Of a DNA stretch of 49,183 bases, positions 15,785 to 24,218 are shown in pieces (position 1 is the stretch's first letter; the number at the start of each line of letters is the position of its first letter). The notes under the pieces are model-generated. The model was not told where the DNA came from, made no database searches, and saw only the letters and a program-made list of their open reading frames with translations. Source of the stretch: an uncultured Peptostreptococcaceae bacterium (GTDB lineage Bacteria; Bacillota; Clostridia; Tissierellales; Peptoniphilaceae); NCBI GenBank assembly GCA_947283485.1, contig CAMYOU010000008.1, positions 1-49,183 on the forward strand, given 5' to 3'. Both the position numbers and the translations under genes were made by a program.

Positions 15785-17663
15785 CCGAATCCTCGCACTG
15801 CTTCTTCTTGCCATGCCCCTTACGGCATTCGGCGAGGGAGAAGTCGGACGCGACGAAACCGTCTACGCGGCACTCGATCCGTCGGGGAAAGTCCGTTCCG
15901 TCGAGATCATCACGCATCGCGCACCGATGAAAGACGAAGCCGTCGACTACGGCACGTTTACGAATTTGACGCTCCTGGACGGCGTGAAACCCGAGGAACA
16001 AGCGGGCACGCTCGTCTGGAAAAAGGGCGCGCTCGATCACGACACCTATTACAGCGTCACCTCCGAGAAAAAACCGCCCGTCGACATCGCGATCACCTAT
16101 GCCATGGACGGCAAAGAGATGCCCGCTTCCGAAATCGCGGGGAAGACCGGCGAATTTACGATTTCGCTCTCGCTCGGGAAGACCGATCTTATGACCCAAG
16201 TCTCCGTCGTCCTCCCGCTCGAACGGTTCTCCGACATCCGCACCGACGGCATGAAGAGCGTCGTCGGGAAAAATACGCGCGTGACCGTGACCCATCTCGG
16301 CACCGAGGCGAAGACCTATGAAATCACAGGAAAGACCAAAGGGTTTGCACTCGAACCGATTCAGATCAGTGCCACCTACGCGGCATTCGATCTCTCCGGT
16401 TTTGGCGAAATCGATAAGCTTACGGACGGCGTCGACAGGCTCACCCGTGCGGCGGGCGATCTTGCAAACGGCGCGACAAGACTCTCCGACGGCGCAAGCG
16501 AACTCGCGGGCGGCAGCGTCGCCCTCTCAAGCGGCATGACCTCCCTCGTCGCGGGACATCATACCCTGACCCAAGGCTTCGCCCCGCTTACGGAAGGTCT
16601 TACGGCGTATACGGCGGGCGTCGATGAACTCGTCGCGAAACTCAAAGATTTCTCGACCACGATGGAAGAGAAGATGAAAGAACTCAAGAAACTCGAGGAA
16701 CTCGCCGGTGCCCTCTCCAAAGTCAACGCCGGACTCGGCGAAGTCGAGATGAATCTTTCAAAAATCGTCCAAGGGCGCAAAGAACTCCATCAAGGTTTGG
16801 TAACGTATCGCGCGGGACTGGCAGAGTATTTGAAAAAAAGCTCAGGAATGGGTTTATATGTTTTTAGCATGACCGCATCTGCTATGGAGACGGTCCTTTT
16901 GACCGTTACAAACAATCTCCCGGCGGAGCTTGTAGGTATGGGTTATAGTGAGGACCAGGCCACAGCTATCACGGAAAAAGTTTCCGCCCTTCTTCAGGCG
17001 CCCGTTGGAACCGGATTAAACAATATTTCCACAGAAATCACCGCTAAAGATCAGCAGATGAAAGCCGCCAAAGAGCAGCTCCTCAAAGGTCTCGACGAAA
17101 TCATAAAAAATGACGACGAGATGACCAAAGGCGAGGAGAAGCTTCTTGCGGGTCTTCGGGAAGTGCGCGGCGGACTCAGCGAGATGACAGCTGCCGTCTC
17201 CGGCATCTCGATTCCCAAGTTTGAAGACGAGATGGATCTCTCAAGGCTTGACGAACTCACCGAAGGCGGAGCGAAACTCCGCGAAGGTCTTGAGAAACTC
17301 CACGACGGAACGGTGAAATTCGATGACGGACTTTTGAAAGTGAGCGTCGGCATGGACGAACTCTCCTCCGGTGCGGTGAAACTCTCCTCCGGCGTCACGG
17401 AAATGAAAGACGGGATCGCAAGCTTCTACGCCTCCGGCATGATTCCCCTGCGGGACGGCATCGCCAAGGCCATGGAACCGCTCGAAGACCTGGACGGCAA
17501 GAAAAAAATGAGTTTCCTCGACGAGAAAAATTCTGTCGACTCCATCGTCTACGTCTTCGTGACCGACGCGATCGAAGAGCCGGCAGTGAAAGAAGAAACC
17601 CCCGTGAGGGAAGAAGAAAAACCCCTGACGTTCTGGGAACGACTCGTAAACCTATTTCGATAG
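15768..17663 (+). CDS. Secreted heptad-repeat protein (YhgE/Pip-like repeats)
   Basis: 631 residues with a signal peptide (MKKRISRILALLLLAMPLTA, cleavage near residue 22). An N-terminal beta-rich domain (about 25-200) is followed by two blocks of the x-x-x-L-x-x-G heptad repeat (about 210-290 and 490-570), e.g. LANGATRLSDGASELAGG. Such repeats occur in YhgE/Pip-type proteins. Unlike YhgE, this protein lacks the C-terminal multi-helix ABC-2 permease; it ends in an acidic tail and an amphipathic LTFWERLVNLFR. Codon use changes sharply at about 16797-17075 (residues 343-435), suggesting a replaced segment. Probably an extracytoplasmic partner of the MMPL transporter. Confidence 0.8.
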   Translation: MKKRISRILALLLLAMPLTAFGEGEVGRDETVYAALDPSGKVRSVEIITHRAPMKDEAVDYGTFTNLTLLDGVKPEEQAGTLVWKKGALDHDTYYSVTSEKKPPVDIAITYAMDGKEMPASEIAGKTGEFTISLSLGKTDLMTQVSVVLPLERFSDIRTDGMKSVVGKNTRVTVTHLGTEAKTYEITGKTKGFALEPIQISATYAAFDLSGFGEIDKLTDGVDRLTRAAGDLANGATRLSDGASELAGGSVALSSGMTSLVAGHHTLTQGFAPLTEGLTAYTAGVDELVAKLKDFSTTMEEKMKELKKLEELAGALSKVNAGLGEVEMNLSKIVQGRKELHQGLVTYRAGLAEYLKKSSGMGLYVFSMTASAMETVLLTVTNNLPAELVGMGYSEDQATAITEKVSALLQAPVGTGLNNISTEITAKDQQMKAAKEQLLKGLDEIIKNDDEMTKGEEKLLAGLREVRGGLSEMTAAVSGISIPKFEDEMDLSRLDELTEGGAKLREGLEKLHDGTVKFDDGLLKVSVGMDELSSGAVKLSSGVTEMKDGIASFYASGMIPLRDGIAKAMEPLEDLDGKKKMSFLDEKNSVDSIVYVFVTDAIEEPAVKEETPVREEEKPLTFWERLVNLFR

Positions 17664-17675
17664 AGAGGTGAAACG

Positions 17676-17936
17676 ATGAAAATCAACGATATCCTAAGTA
17701 TTCTCCTTATGCTCTTCTCGCTCTATATGGCGGGCGGCGCAGTGCGCGCACATGACGGCGGAAGAATGATCGTCTGGCTCGTCGTCGCAATCCTCAATGC
17801 GCTCGCGCTCTATCTCAGTACAAAGAGACGTGCGCGGGAAGAAGCGGCGGCAAACGCCCTCCTCGACGAAGAAGACGAATGCGAGCGTCTCGATGATGAA
17901 GACGCACAGGACGAATTCGACGAAGAAGATCTCTAA
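17676..17936 (+). CDS. Small membrane protein with acidic tail
   Basis: 86 residues: two membrane helices (about 5-23 and 30-47), a short basic loop TKRRAREE, and a tail of about 28 residues that is almost all Asp/Glu. AGAGGTG precedes the ATG. It is the third gene of the MMPL operon. The last codons and stop are repeated downstream (see 17922-17972). Function unknown. Confidence 0.75.
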   Translation: MKINDILSILLMLFSLYMAGGAVRAHDGGRMIVWLVVAILNALALYLSTKRRAREEAAANALLDEEDECERLDDEDAQDEFDEEDL

Positions 17937-17972
17937 GAAGAAGATGATCTCTAAGAAGAAGATGATCTCTAA
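17922..17972 (+). repeat. 18-bp tandem repeat containing the stop codon
   Basis: The gene end GAAGAAGATCTCTAA (17922-17936) is followed by two exact 18-bp units GAAGAAGATGATCTCTAA (17937-17954 and 17955-17972), both in frame. Each unit would encode Glu-Glu-Asp-Asp-Leu-stop. Confidence 0.9.
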
Positions 17973-17980
17973 GAAGACAA

Positions 17981-18007
17981 AAAAGAGCCTCTTATGGGCT
18001 CTTTTTT
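17981..18007. terminator. Bidirectional terminator between the MMPL operon and the serpin gene
   Basis: Stem AAAAGAGCC / GGCTCTTTT with a 7-base loop, A residues before it and T residues after it, so it can work for both converging genes. Confidence 0.85.
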
Positions 18008-18054
18008 CATTGCTCTATTCTTTGTCTTCTTCTTGAACGCGCTCCTCGTTTCCA

Positions 18055-19374
18055 CTATAGGGCGTTGACTCTCGCCACGATAAGCGGCGCGTGATCGAGT
18101 CCCGTGAGTACCATGAGAAACGGCCGATCGACGATGAAATCCAAGTCGTCGTCAAGTGCCATGGAGGCGCATTCCGTTGCCAAAACGGTATACGCCGCGG
18201 CTTGTGCCCCGTCTTCGTCGACGGTAAGACGGGTCGCATGACTCGCTCGGGAGAGAAAAACGTCGAGATCTCCGGTCAGCGGTGCAAAATTGGCATGTTG
18301 CGTGTCGAACGCTTGACGAATACCGAGTTTTTCCATCACGGGAATCAAGGAAAACGCGGAGGCGATGTCCAGCTTTGGCATCCGGATCTGCACCTGATAG
18401 GGAGCCGCCGACTTCTCATACGCCTCCACGAGATGCGCGAATGCGCGGCTTGATGCCACCTCGTCGATCTTTCCTTCCGCAGGCAACACGATCCAGAGTG
18501 TCGCCCCGCCGTCAAACCGAAGGGGAACGGCGTCGAAATCTTCGGTCCGAAGAACGGAGGTCGCGAGGCTCATCTCCATAAAGGGCACCGTCCGATCCCC
18601 CGTCGCTCCGTGAAAGACTGCGTCGTGTGTCTGCGCCTTGTCAAAAGCTTCCTCCCATTTGCCGTTGAAATAAAACGTGGAGGCGATCGCAAAAGCGGTG
18701 TCGGCGTTAAAGGCTTCTTCTCGCGCACGGTCGGACAACAGACCGCCCGTTTTTTCGTTGAGCCAATGTTGCAATGTCCGATTGTATTCTTCCGAGCCCA
18801 TTTGGCCGCGGTAGATATCCGCCGCATATTCTTCCGCGACCAGACGTGTGCAACGTTCGTCATAGGGAATCGCATCGTCGAGCCAGAGGGAATTGGCGGT
18901 TAAAATCTTGAGCGTCCGATCGTCGTAATGCTGAATCGCGGCCATATCCCGCATATTGGTGCGATTGGTCTCAATATCCGGCACGGAGAGTGCATGAAGC
19001 AACTCTGCGCGGGTCGGTTCATCCCCGACTTCCGCAAGGGTCGCCAGCGCCATATACGTATTGCTCGGAGCATAGAGAATCGTCTCCTCCTTCTCCCCCA
19101 GCAAAAGGGCGTTCATCTTCTCCGTATAGGCAAGGACGGAGGGCAGATAGCTCGATTCTTCGATGCGCGTGTCGAGTTCTTTGCGATAGGCGACATACTT
19201 GCGGATGGCTTCATCACTCGGATTGCTTTCAAAATACGGGTATTCGGGTGTGACCGGGGTTGTGGCCCGGGCGACGGGTTCGATCTCAGCCTCTTTGGCG
19301 CAAGCATTCATCGTGAGACAACATCCCAGTACGAGGAATGCGAGCATCAGGGTTTTTCGTTTTTTACGTTTCAT
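18055..19374 (-). CDS. Serpin-family protease inhibitor, lipoprotein
   Basis: 439 residues. A lysine-rich start and hydrophobic core are followed by cysteines at 18, 19 and 25 (end TMNAC), so it is probably a lipid-anchored surface protein; which Cys is modified is unclear. The serpin fold is clear: APSNTYMALATLAEVG, FYFNGKWEEAFDK, RMPKLDIASAFSLIPVMEKLG, and the breach region HATRLTVDEDG. The reactive-loop hinge EDGAQAAAYT (residues 387-396) has the small residues needed for loop insertion, so it should be inhibitory. Counting from G389 as P15 puts P1-P1' at A403-S404, but the loop is about four residues longer than in antitrypsin, so the cut site is uncertain. The end RPFLMVLTG is typical. 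Confidence 0.9.
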   Translation of the reverse strand: MKRKKRKTLMLAFLVLGCCLTMNACAKEAEIEPVARATTPVTPEYPYFESNPSDEAIRKYVAYRKELDTRIEESSYLPSVLAYTEKMNALLLGEKEETILYAPSNTYMALATLAEVGDEPTRAELLHALSVPDIETNRTNMRDMAAIQHYDDRTLKILTANSLWLDDAIPYDERCTRLVAEEYAADIYRGQMGSEEYNRTLQHWLNEKTGGLLSDRAREEAFNADTAFAIASTFYFNGKWEEAFDKAQTHDAVFHGATGDRTVPFMEMSLATSVLRTEDFDAVPLRFDGGATLWIVLPAEGKIDEVASSRAFAHLVEAYEKSAAPYQVQIRMPKLDIASAFSLIPVMEKLGIRQAFDTQHANFAPLTGDLDVFLSRASHATRLTVDEDGAQAAAYTVLATECASMALDDDLDFIVDRPFLMVLTGLDHAPLIVARVNAL

Positions 19375-19428
19375 GGCGTACTCCTTTCCCGTTCGGATCT
19401 CTTCTTCTGTGCGCTTGTCTTTTCGACC

Positions 19429-20835
19429 TTAGTTCTCCGTCTTGTCTCCAAGCATGCCCGCAAGGACGAGGCTCTTGGTCTCGACGAGGGCGCGCACGAC
19501 GTCCTTGATGTCGTTCTCGGTGAGTCTCGGCGAAATTGTGCAGATGCGCAGAACACTCCTGCCTTTTAGGGTCGTCGTGAGGATCACCGCATAACCCCAA
19601 TCGAGAAGATGCTTCGAGATTTTTTGGTGGAGCGTGCGGATCTCGTCTTCGGAGAATCCCTCCGGGGCAAAACGGAAATTGAGGATCGCAAGGCGCGCGG
19701 GCGAGATGATCTCGACGTCTTTTTCGCTCCGTAGAAGTTTTTCGAAGAGCTCGGCGTTCGCGATGTTCTTCGCGATTTTGTGACGCATGCCGTTAAGGCC
19801 CAAATTTTTCATCACGGCGTAGAGTTTCACCGCGCGGGCGGGTCTCGTCATCTCGGGCGTCAGTTCCCACGGGTTTACGCCCTCGGGGACGTCCGCATCG
19901 GTGAGATATTCCGCGCTCGTGTGGAACGAACCGTAGAGTTCGGATTTTTTCTTCGCGAGAAGAAGCGACGAGACATAACTCGTACCGAGCCATTTGTGCG
20001 CGTCGATGGAGATGGAGTCGGCGAGATACGCGCCCGTCTCTTTGGCAAAATCTTTCATCACGAGCATCGCTCCGCCGTACGCCCCGTCGATGTGAAAATA
20101 GAGGCCGTGCTCGGCGGCAATGCGCCCGATCTCGTGAAAATCGTCGACCGCACCGGTGTTGGTGCTGCCGAGATTGCCGCAGATATAGAAAGGAATGAAG
20201 CCTTTGGCATGGTCTTCGACGATCTTCGCCTCGAGGGCTTCGGTGTCCATGGTGTAGTCGTCCCTCACCGGGATTTTGCGCAATAGTCCCTCGCGTGCGC
20301 CCGCGAGTCTCAGAGCCTTTTGGATGGACGAATGCGCCTCCTCGGACGCGTAGGCGGAGAGATTCGCACGTCTGCGGATGGGAATGCGATCGCGCGCCAT
20401 GACGACGGAGGCGAAATTCCCCATGCTGCCGCCGGAGACCATGACGCCGAACGCCTCGTCGCCGAAACCCGCAAGTCTTGTAAAGGTGCGGGAGATACAT
20501 TCTTCCGCGGAGAGATTCCCGATTCCTTGGAGATAACTTGCGCCGAACGTCGGATTCATCGCAAGGAGGAGATCTGCCGCATAGCTTACGTCCTCGACGG
20601 GCGAGGGGATAAAGGCAAAGGTGCGCTTGTGTTCCATGTGAATGCGATAGGGAAGAATGTCTTCCGCGAGATGAAAGATGACCTGATCGACGGGTGTCCC
20701 TGCTTCGTCAATCGTGAGTTTCGCGAGCATGTCGCGCGCGCGTTCGTCGGGTGCGGTCGCGACGCTGTCGCCGTGGATGTCCTCGAGCGCGTCGAGAGAT
20801 TTTGCCACGAGTGCCAAGAGATATTCTTTGTCCAT
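19429..20835 (-). CDS. PLP-dependent group II amino-acid decarboxylase
   Basis: 468 residues. PLP-lysine K281 lies in DAHKWLG; H168 (SEEAHSSIQKAL) would stack on the cofactor and D250 (FHIDGAYGG) would bind the pyridine nitrogen. VSGGSMGNFASV holds the phosphate. This fits the glutamate/tyrosine/aromatic/diaminobutyrate decarboxylase group. Substrate cannot be told from sequence; the length and archaeal/Firmicute-like motifs fit tyrosine/aspartate decarboxylases as well. It lies 54 bases before the serpin gene with no terminator between, so they may be cotranscribed. Confidence 0.85.
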   Translation of the reverse strand: MDKEYLLALVAKSLDALEDIHGDSVATAPDERARDMLAKLTIDEAGTPVDQVIFHLAEDILPYRIHMEHKRTFAFIPSPVEDVSYAADLLLAMNPTFGASYLQGIGNLSAEECISRTFTRLAGFGDEAFGVMVSGGSMGNFASVVMARDRIPIRRRANLSAYASEEAHSSIQKALRLAGAREGLLRKIPVRDDYTMDTEALEAKIVEDHAKGFIPFYICGNLGSTNTGAVDDFHEIGRIAAEHGLYFHIDGAYGGAMLVMKDFAKETGAYLADSISIDAHKWLGTSYVSSLLLAKKKSELYGSFHTSAEYLTDADVPEGVNPWELTPEMTRPARAVKLYAVMKNLGLNGMRHKIAKNIANAELFEKLLRSEKDVEIISPARLAILNFRFAPEGFSEDEIRTLHQKISKHLLDWGYAVILTTTLKGRSVLRICTISPRLTENDIKDVVRALVETKSLVLAGMLGDKTEN

Positions 20836-20902
20836 ATTGCCTCCTTTGTTACGATGTCGTTCTCAATATCCTATTCTAAGTGTACCGTACTTTGCGAGAA
20901 GA

Positions 20903-20932
20903 AAAAAGGAGAGCCTCTCGGTTCTCCTTTTC
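20903..20932 (-). terminator. Terminator of the ABC/secreted protein operon
   Basis: Stem AAAGGAGAGCC-TCTC-GGTTCTCCTTT with one G-T pair; T residues follow on the minus strand, directly after the permease stop (20936). Confidence 0.8.
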
Positions 20933-20935
20933 TTA

Positions 20936-22315
20936 TTAATCGGTGCGGATGGCTTCGATCGCCTGGAGTTTCGTCGCACGTCGGGCTGGGAAATAGCCGC
21001 TCGCGACGCCGATGAGGGCGGAAAAAACCATCGCGAGGAGCGCGACATGCGGCGGGATGATGGAGATCTTCTGTCCGCCTCCGAACATCTCGAGTGCCCC
21101 GCTCTCGGCAAATTTGTTAATGATGCTGCTGATGCCGTAGCTTGCCGCGATGCCGAAGACACCGCCGATGAGACCGATGGCGCCCGCCTCGAAGAGGAAG
21201 AGATTGCGGATATCGGAGACGGTGGCGCCAATGACTTTCATGACGCCGATCTCGCGCGTGCGTTCGTAGGTCGACATGATCATCGTGTTCGCGATGCCGA
21301 TCGCCGCGACGAGAAGCGCAATCGAGCCGATGCCGCCTAAGATCGCCTGCGTGACCGCGGTGGATTTTTGCAGTTCGCCGATCCACGACGCGTCGCTGTA
21401 CGCTTGATAGCCGTCGTCGTTGAAGCTCTTTACGACACTCTCGATATTGTCGATGTTGTCGACTTTCACGATCATCTGACCGATGAAATCCTGTCTGAAT
21501 CCATCCCGCTGTCCTTCATTCGCATCGTTGCCGGCATTCTTCTTGTCGAGTTTCTCTTTCTCTTTGAAAAATTTCTTCGCGGTTTCCATGGGAAAGATGA
21601 CCGACATGCCGTAGCGATTTCTGCCGGACGGAATGATGCCGACACAGGTCACTTTCGTGGTTTTTCCGAGCGTTCCCGGTTGATCGCCGCGTCTAATGGC
21701 GTCCTCCGTCCACGCATCCATGAGGGAATAGGTCGTGCGCGCCTTAAACGGGTCGACGAGTCTCGGCGGTGGGCCGTCCTTGCCGCCCCAATTGCGCCCG
21801 CTGTCGCGTTTCGACGGGTCGTGCACCATATATCGAAGAACGTCTTCGCCGATGAGATACACATTCTTCTCATCGGGGTAAAACGCTCTTCCCTCCGAGA
21901 CTTCGATCCCGAATTCCTCGAGATGCTCGGGGGCAATGCCGATGATCTCGCTCTCACACTGAAACTTCCCGATCTTGAGATTTCCCTGCATCTGTCCCAT
22001 CGGAATAACGGCCGTAACGTGTTCTCTCTTCTTAAATTCCTCGGCGAGTTTTTCGTCAAAAGGTTTCGACTTGCCTTTCCCTTGACCCTGACCGCCGACC
22101 TTCATGTCGTCGTAGCCCTTGCGGACCGTAACGGAGAGCACATCGCCGATGCCTTGGATCATCTCTTCGGTCGATGCGCGCATTCCGAAGCCCAAGGAGA
22201 GCATGACGACGATCGACGTCGCGCCGATCATGACGGACAAGACCGTGAGGAATGTACGTAGTTTTCTGCGGCTGAGGTTTTTTAACCCCATGCGCATGAT
22301 TTCGAGTTTATTCAT
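20936..22315 (-). CDS. MacB/FtsX-type ABC transporter permease
   Basis: 459 residues. Helix 1 (about 20-42) is followed by a large extracytoplasmic MacB-like domain (about 45-320), then three helices (about 335-360, 385-405 and 420-445) of the FtsX core, with the cytoplasmic motif TYERTREIGVMKVIGATVSD and the end PARRATKLQAIEAIRTD. The N-terminal sequence MGLKNLSRRKLRTFLTVLSV is the family signature. These permeases do not translocate through the membrane but drive outer-face partners by mechanotransmission. It overlaps the secreted-protein gene by 8 bases; the ATPase is at 24215. Confidence 0.92.
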   Translation of the reverse strand: MNKLEIMRMGLKNLSRRKLRTFLTVLSVMIGATSIVVMLSLGFGMRASTEEMIQGIGDVLSVTVRKGYDDMKVGGQGQGKGKSKPFDEKLAEEFKKREHVTAVIPMGQMQGNLKIGKFQCESEIIGIAPEHLEEFGIEVSEGRAFYPDEKNVYLIGEDVLRYMVHDPSKRDSGRNWGGKDGPPPRLVDPFKARTTYSLMDAWTEDAIRRGDQPGTLGKTTKVTCVGIIPSGRNRYGMSVIFPMETAKKFFKEKEKLDKKNAGNDANEGQRDGFRQDFIGQMIVKVDNIDNIESVVKSFNDDGYQAYSDASWIGELQKSTAVTQAILGGIGSIALLVAAIGIANTMIMSTYERTREIGVMKVIGATVSDIRNLFLFEAGAIGLIGGVFGIAASYGISSIINKFAESGALEMFGGGQKISIIPPHVALLAMVFSALIGVASGYFPARRATKLQAIEAIRTD

Positions 22316-24218
22316 CGAGCTTCAAGGCATCGGCTTTTTTCTTTTTGCGCTTTTTGATGACGACGATGAGGACGATGAGCGCGATGAGAAGAAGCGGAAG
22401 GCCGATGTAGAAGAGGGGTTTCAGATAGAACGGTCTTTCATCGATCTCTTGCGGCATCTCGCCCATATCTTCGGGATTGGGCATTTGCATCTCTTCGACG
22501 TTCATCTCGATCTCTTTTTCCTCGCGCTTGGGATTCCCTGCGGCGTCCTCGTAGGTAAAGACGATCTTCCCTTTCGCCGTGCCGGGCGCGTCGGGTGTCA
22601 AGGTCACTTCGTAACTGTCCTGACTGCCGGATTGGAAATTGCCGACGAAGTATTCGCCCGTGCCTTCGGTCTTGAGATCGCCCTCAAAACTTACGAAGAG
22701 ATTGTAGAGCGTGACTTTGCCCGTGTTGTAGAAGTCGAGTCCGACGGAAGTCGGTTGACCCGCAAAAATTGCGTCATCCATGTGCACGGAAGAAGACGAG
22801 AGACGACTCGACTGTGTCACGGGGATGCCGATGAGTTCCTTCGCGGTAAACTCGTTCCCTTGCGTGTCCTCGTATTCAAAATTCGCGACCATGGTGTAGT
22901 TCTTCGCCGCCGCCGTCGCATCCGCCGCGAGCTTGATGGACTTCGTCACATAGCTCTTGGGCGCAATCTCGTCGATGTAGAAGGTATTCGACGAATCCAC
23001 CGGGGTGAAGACATTCCCGCCCGAAGACGCCGTCCCTTGTCCTTCAGGAGCTTGCGCGGCATCACTCGTCAAGAAAATCTTGATATTGGTGACTTTTTTC
23101 GTCTTATTGGTGTTGAAAAACGTGAGCGACATCTCAAATTCTTCGCCCGCCGTGATGGGTTTCTTGGAAAATTCGTATTTCGAGACGATGAGCTTCGGCT
23201 TGTTCCCGACGGAAACACTGCCGCCGCCGTTCTCGCCGCCGCCGTTTTGCCCGTTGCCGCCGCCGTTCTGACCTCCACCATTTTGACCGCCGCCATTCTG
23301 ACCGCCGCCATTCTGACCGCCGCCGTTGCCGTTGTTGTCGGGTTTCGGAGGAATCTCGCCGTCCGCCGCGCGACGCATCTGTTCACGCGACCAATTGGCA
23401 CTCTGCGAGAGGCTCTCGGGATCTTCGTTCGTTCCCGAGACGACGAGCATCGTGAAATTGTCCTTGTATTCCGTGCCGTCCACGGTGTACGTCACCTCGT
23501 AATAGACCGGCACATAATTCGTCGTCGCACCCTCGCCGAGTGTAAACGCGACGGGACGGGAGATCATCTTCCCCGCCTCGAGCGTTCCGATCTCAATCGT
23601 ATCGTTCTCGAGGGCAACGGGTCCTTGTGAAAACGCGCGAACCGTGACATTCTCCATCGTCTTCGCACCTTTGTTCGCAAGACGCAGTGCCATCGACGAA
23701 GATTTTCCGGGCATCGCTCCGACCGGCGAAGTCGCCGCCGGCATGAAAAGACGCGGTGCGAGACCGTCCGGTGCAAACGCGATGTGGAACGGCAGACGTT
23801 CCGCCCCGTTTTTTCCCTGGACGACAAACGCAAAAGGCATATCCGTCGGCTTCTTGGGAACGGGGATCCGCATGAGAAACGCATATTGTTTGATTGTCTT
23901 CCCGTAGAACTGGAGTGTCCCCGCGATCTCGTCCGCGTTTCTCACATGACCATCCGGATCGTCGAGCGAGAACGACACGTCCTCGTCCTCGTACGAGAGA
24001 TTCGCGATCTCGAGTTTTACAAGATACATCCCCGGTGTCCCCGCGGGATCCACATCCGCACGCAAAAGGGCAAAATGTGCCCCCGCGCCCTGTTCCTCGC
24101 GTTCGCCCGCCTCGGACATCTCCCGGATCTCGGGCATCTCGCCCGTCGCCGCGCCCGCTACCTGCGGCGCACCCATGAGAAGCGCTAAGAGTAACGCCAT
24201 GACTCGCATTTTCTTCAT
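22308..24218 (-). CDS. Large secreted membrane-anchored protein (CARDB-like domains)
   Basis: 636 residues. Signal peptide (1-23, MKKMRVMALLLALLMGAPQV); beta-rich domains of the COG1361/CARDB type (for instance ALRLANKGAKTMENVTVRAF and LDFYNTGKVTLYNLFVSFEG); a Gly/Asn/Gln linker of NGGGQ units (about residues 293-332); and a C-terminal membrane helix (about 602-622) with a lysine-rich cytoplasmic tail. It lies between the genes for the ABC ATPase and FtsX-type permease and overlaps both, so it is likely the outer partner of that transporter. The role (adhesin, peptidase regulator or scaffold) is unknown. Confidence 0.8.
   Translation of the reverse strand: MKKMRVMALLLALLMGAPQVAGAATGEMPEIREMSEAGEREEQGAGAHFALLRADVDPAGTPGMYLVKLEIANLSYEDEDVSFSLDDPDGHVRNADEIAGTLQFYGKTIKQYAFLMRIPVPKKPTDMPFAFVVQGKNGAERLPFHIAFAPDGLAPRLFMPAATSPVGAMPGKSSSMALRLANKGAKTMENVTVRAFSQGPVALENDTIEIGTLEAGKMISRPVAFTLGEGATTNYVPVYYEVTYTVDGTEYKDNFTMLVVSGTNEDPESLSQSANWSREQMRRAADGEIPPKPDNNGNGGGQNGGGQNGGGQNGGGQNGGGNGQNGGGENGGGSVSVGNKPKLIVSKYEFSKKPITAGEEFEMSLTFFNTNKTKKVTNIKIFLTSDAAQAPEGQGTASSGGNVFTPVDSSNTFYIDEIAPKSYVTKSIKLAADATAAAKNYTMVANFEYEDTQGNEFTAKELIGIPVTQSSRLSSSSVHMDDAIFAGQPTSVGLDFYNTGKVTLYNLFVSFEGDLKTEGTGEYFVGNFQSGSQDSYEVTLTPDAPGTAKGKIVFTYEDAAGNPKREEKEIEMNVEEMQMPNPEDMGEMPQEIDERPFYLKPLFYIGLPLLLIALIVLIVVIKKRKKKKADALKLDE
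23219..23338 (-). repeat. In-frame tandem repeats coding for NGGGQ units
   Basis: 15-base units (plus strand CCGCCGCCATTCTGA and variants), the central ones nearly identical, code for repeated Asn-Gly-Gly-Gly-Gln. Because the unit is five codons, changes in number keep the frame and alter only linker length. Confidence 0.85.

Noticed and set aside
17922..17972. Programmed frameshift or readthrough site
   Set aside because: No slippery sequence or downstream pseudoknot; the tandem repeat alone explains it.
23219..23338. Repeat array considered as CRISPR
   Set aside because: Units of 15 bases with no spacers, in frame inside a coding gene; they code for a Gly-rich linker. No CRISPR array or cas gene is seen anywhere in the window.
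22119..23630. 503-codon plus-strand frame
   Set aside because: It lies opposite the permease and secreted-protein genes, which have clear domains, signals and ribosome sites; it is a composition effect of high-GC codons.
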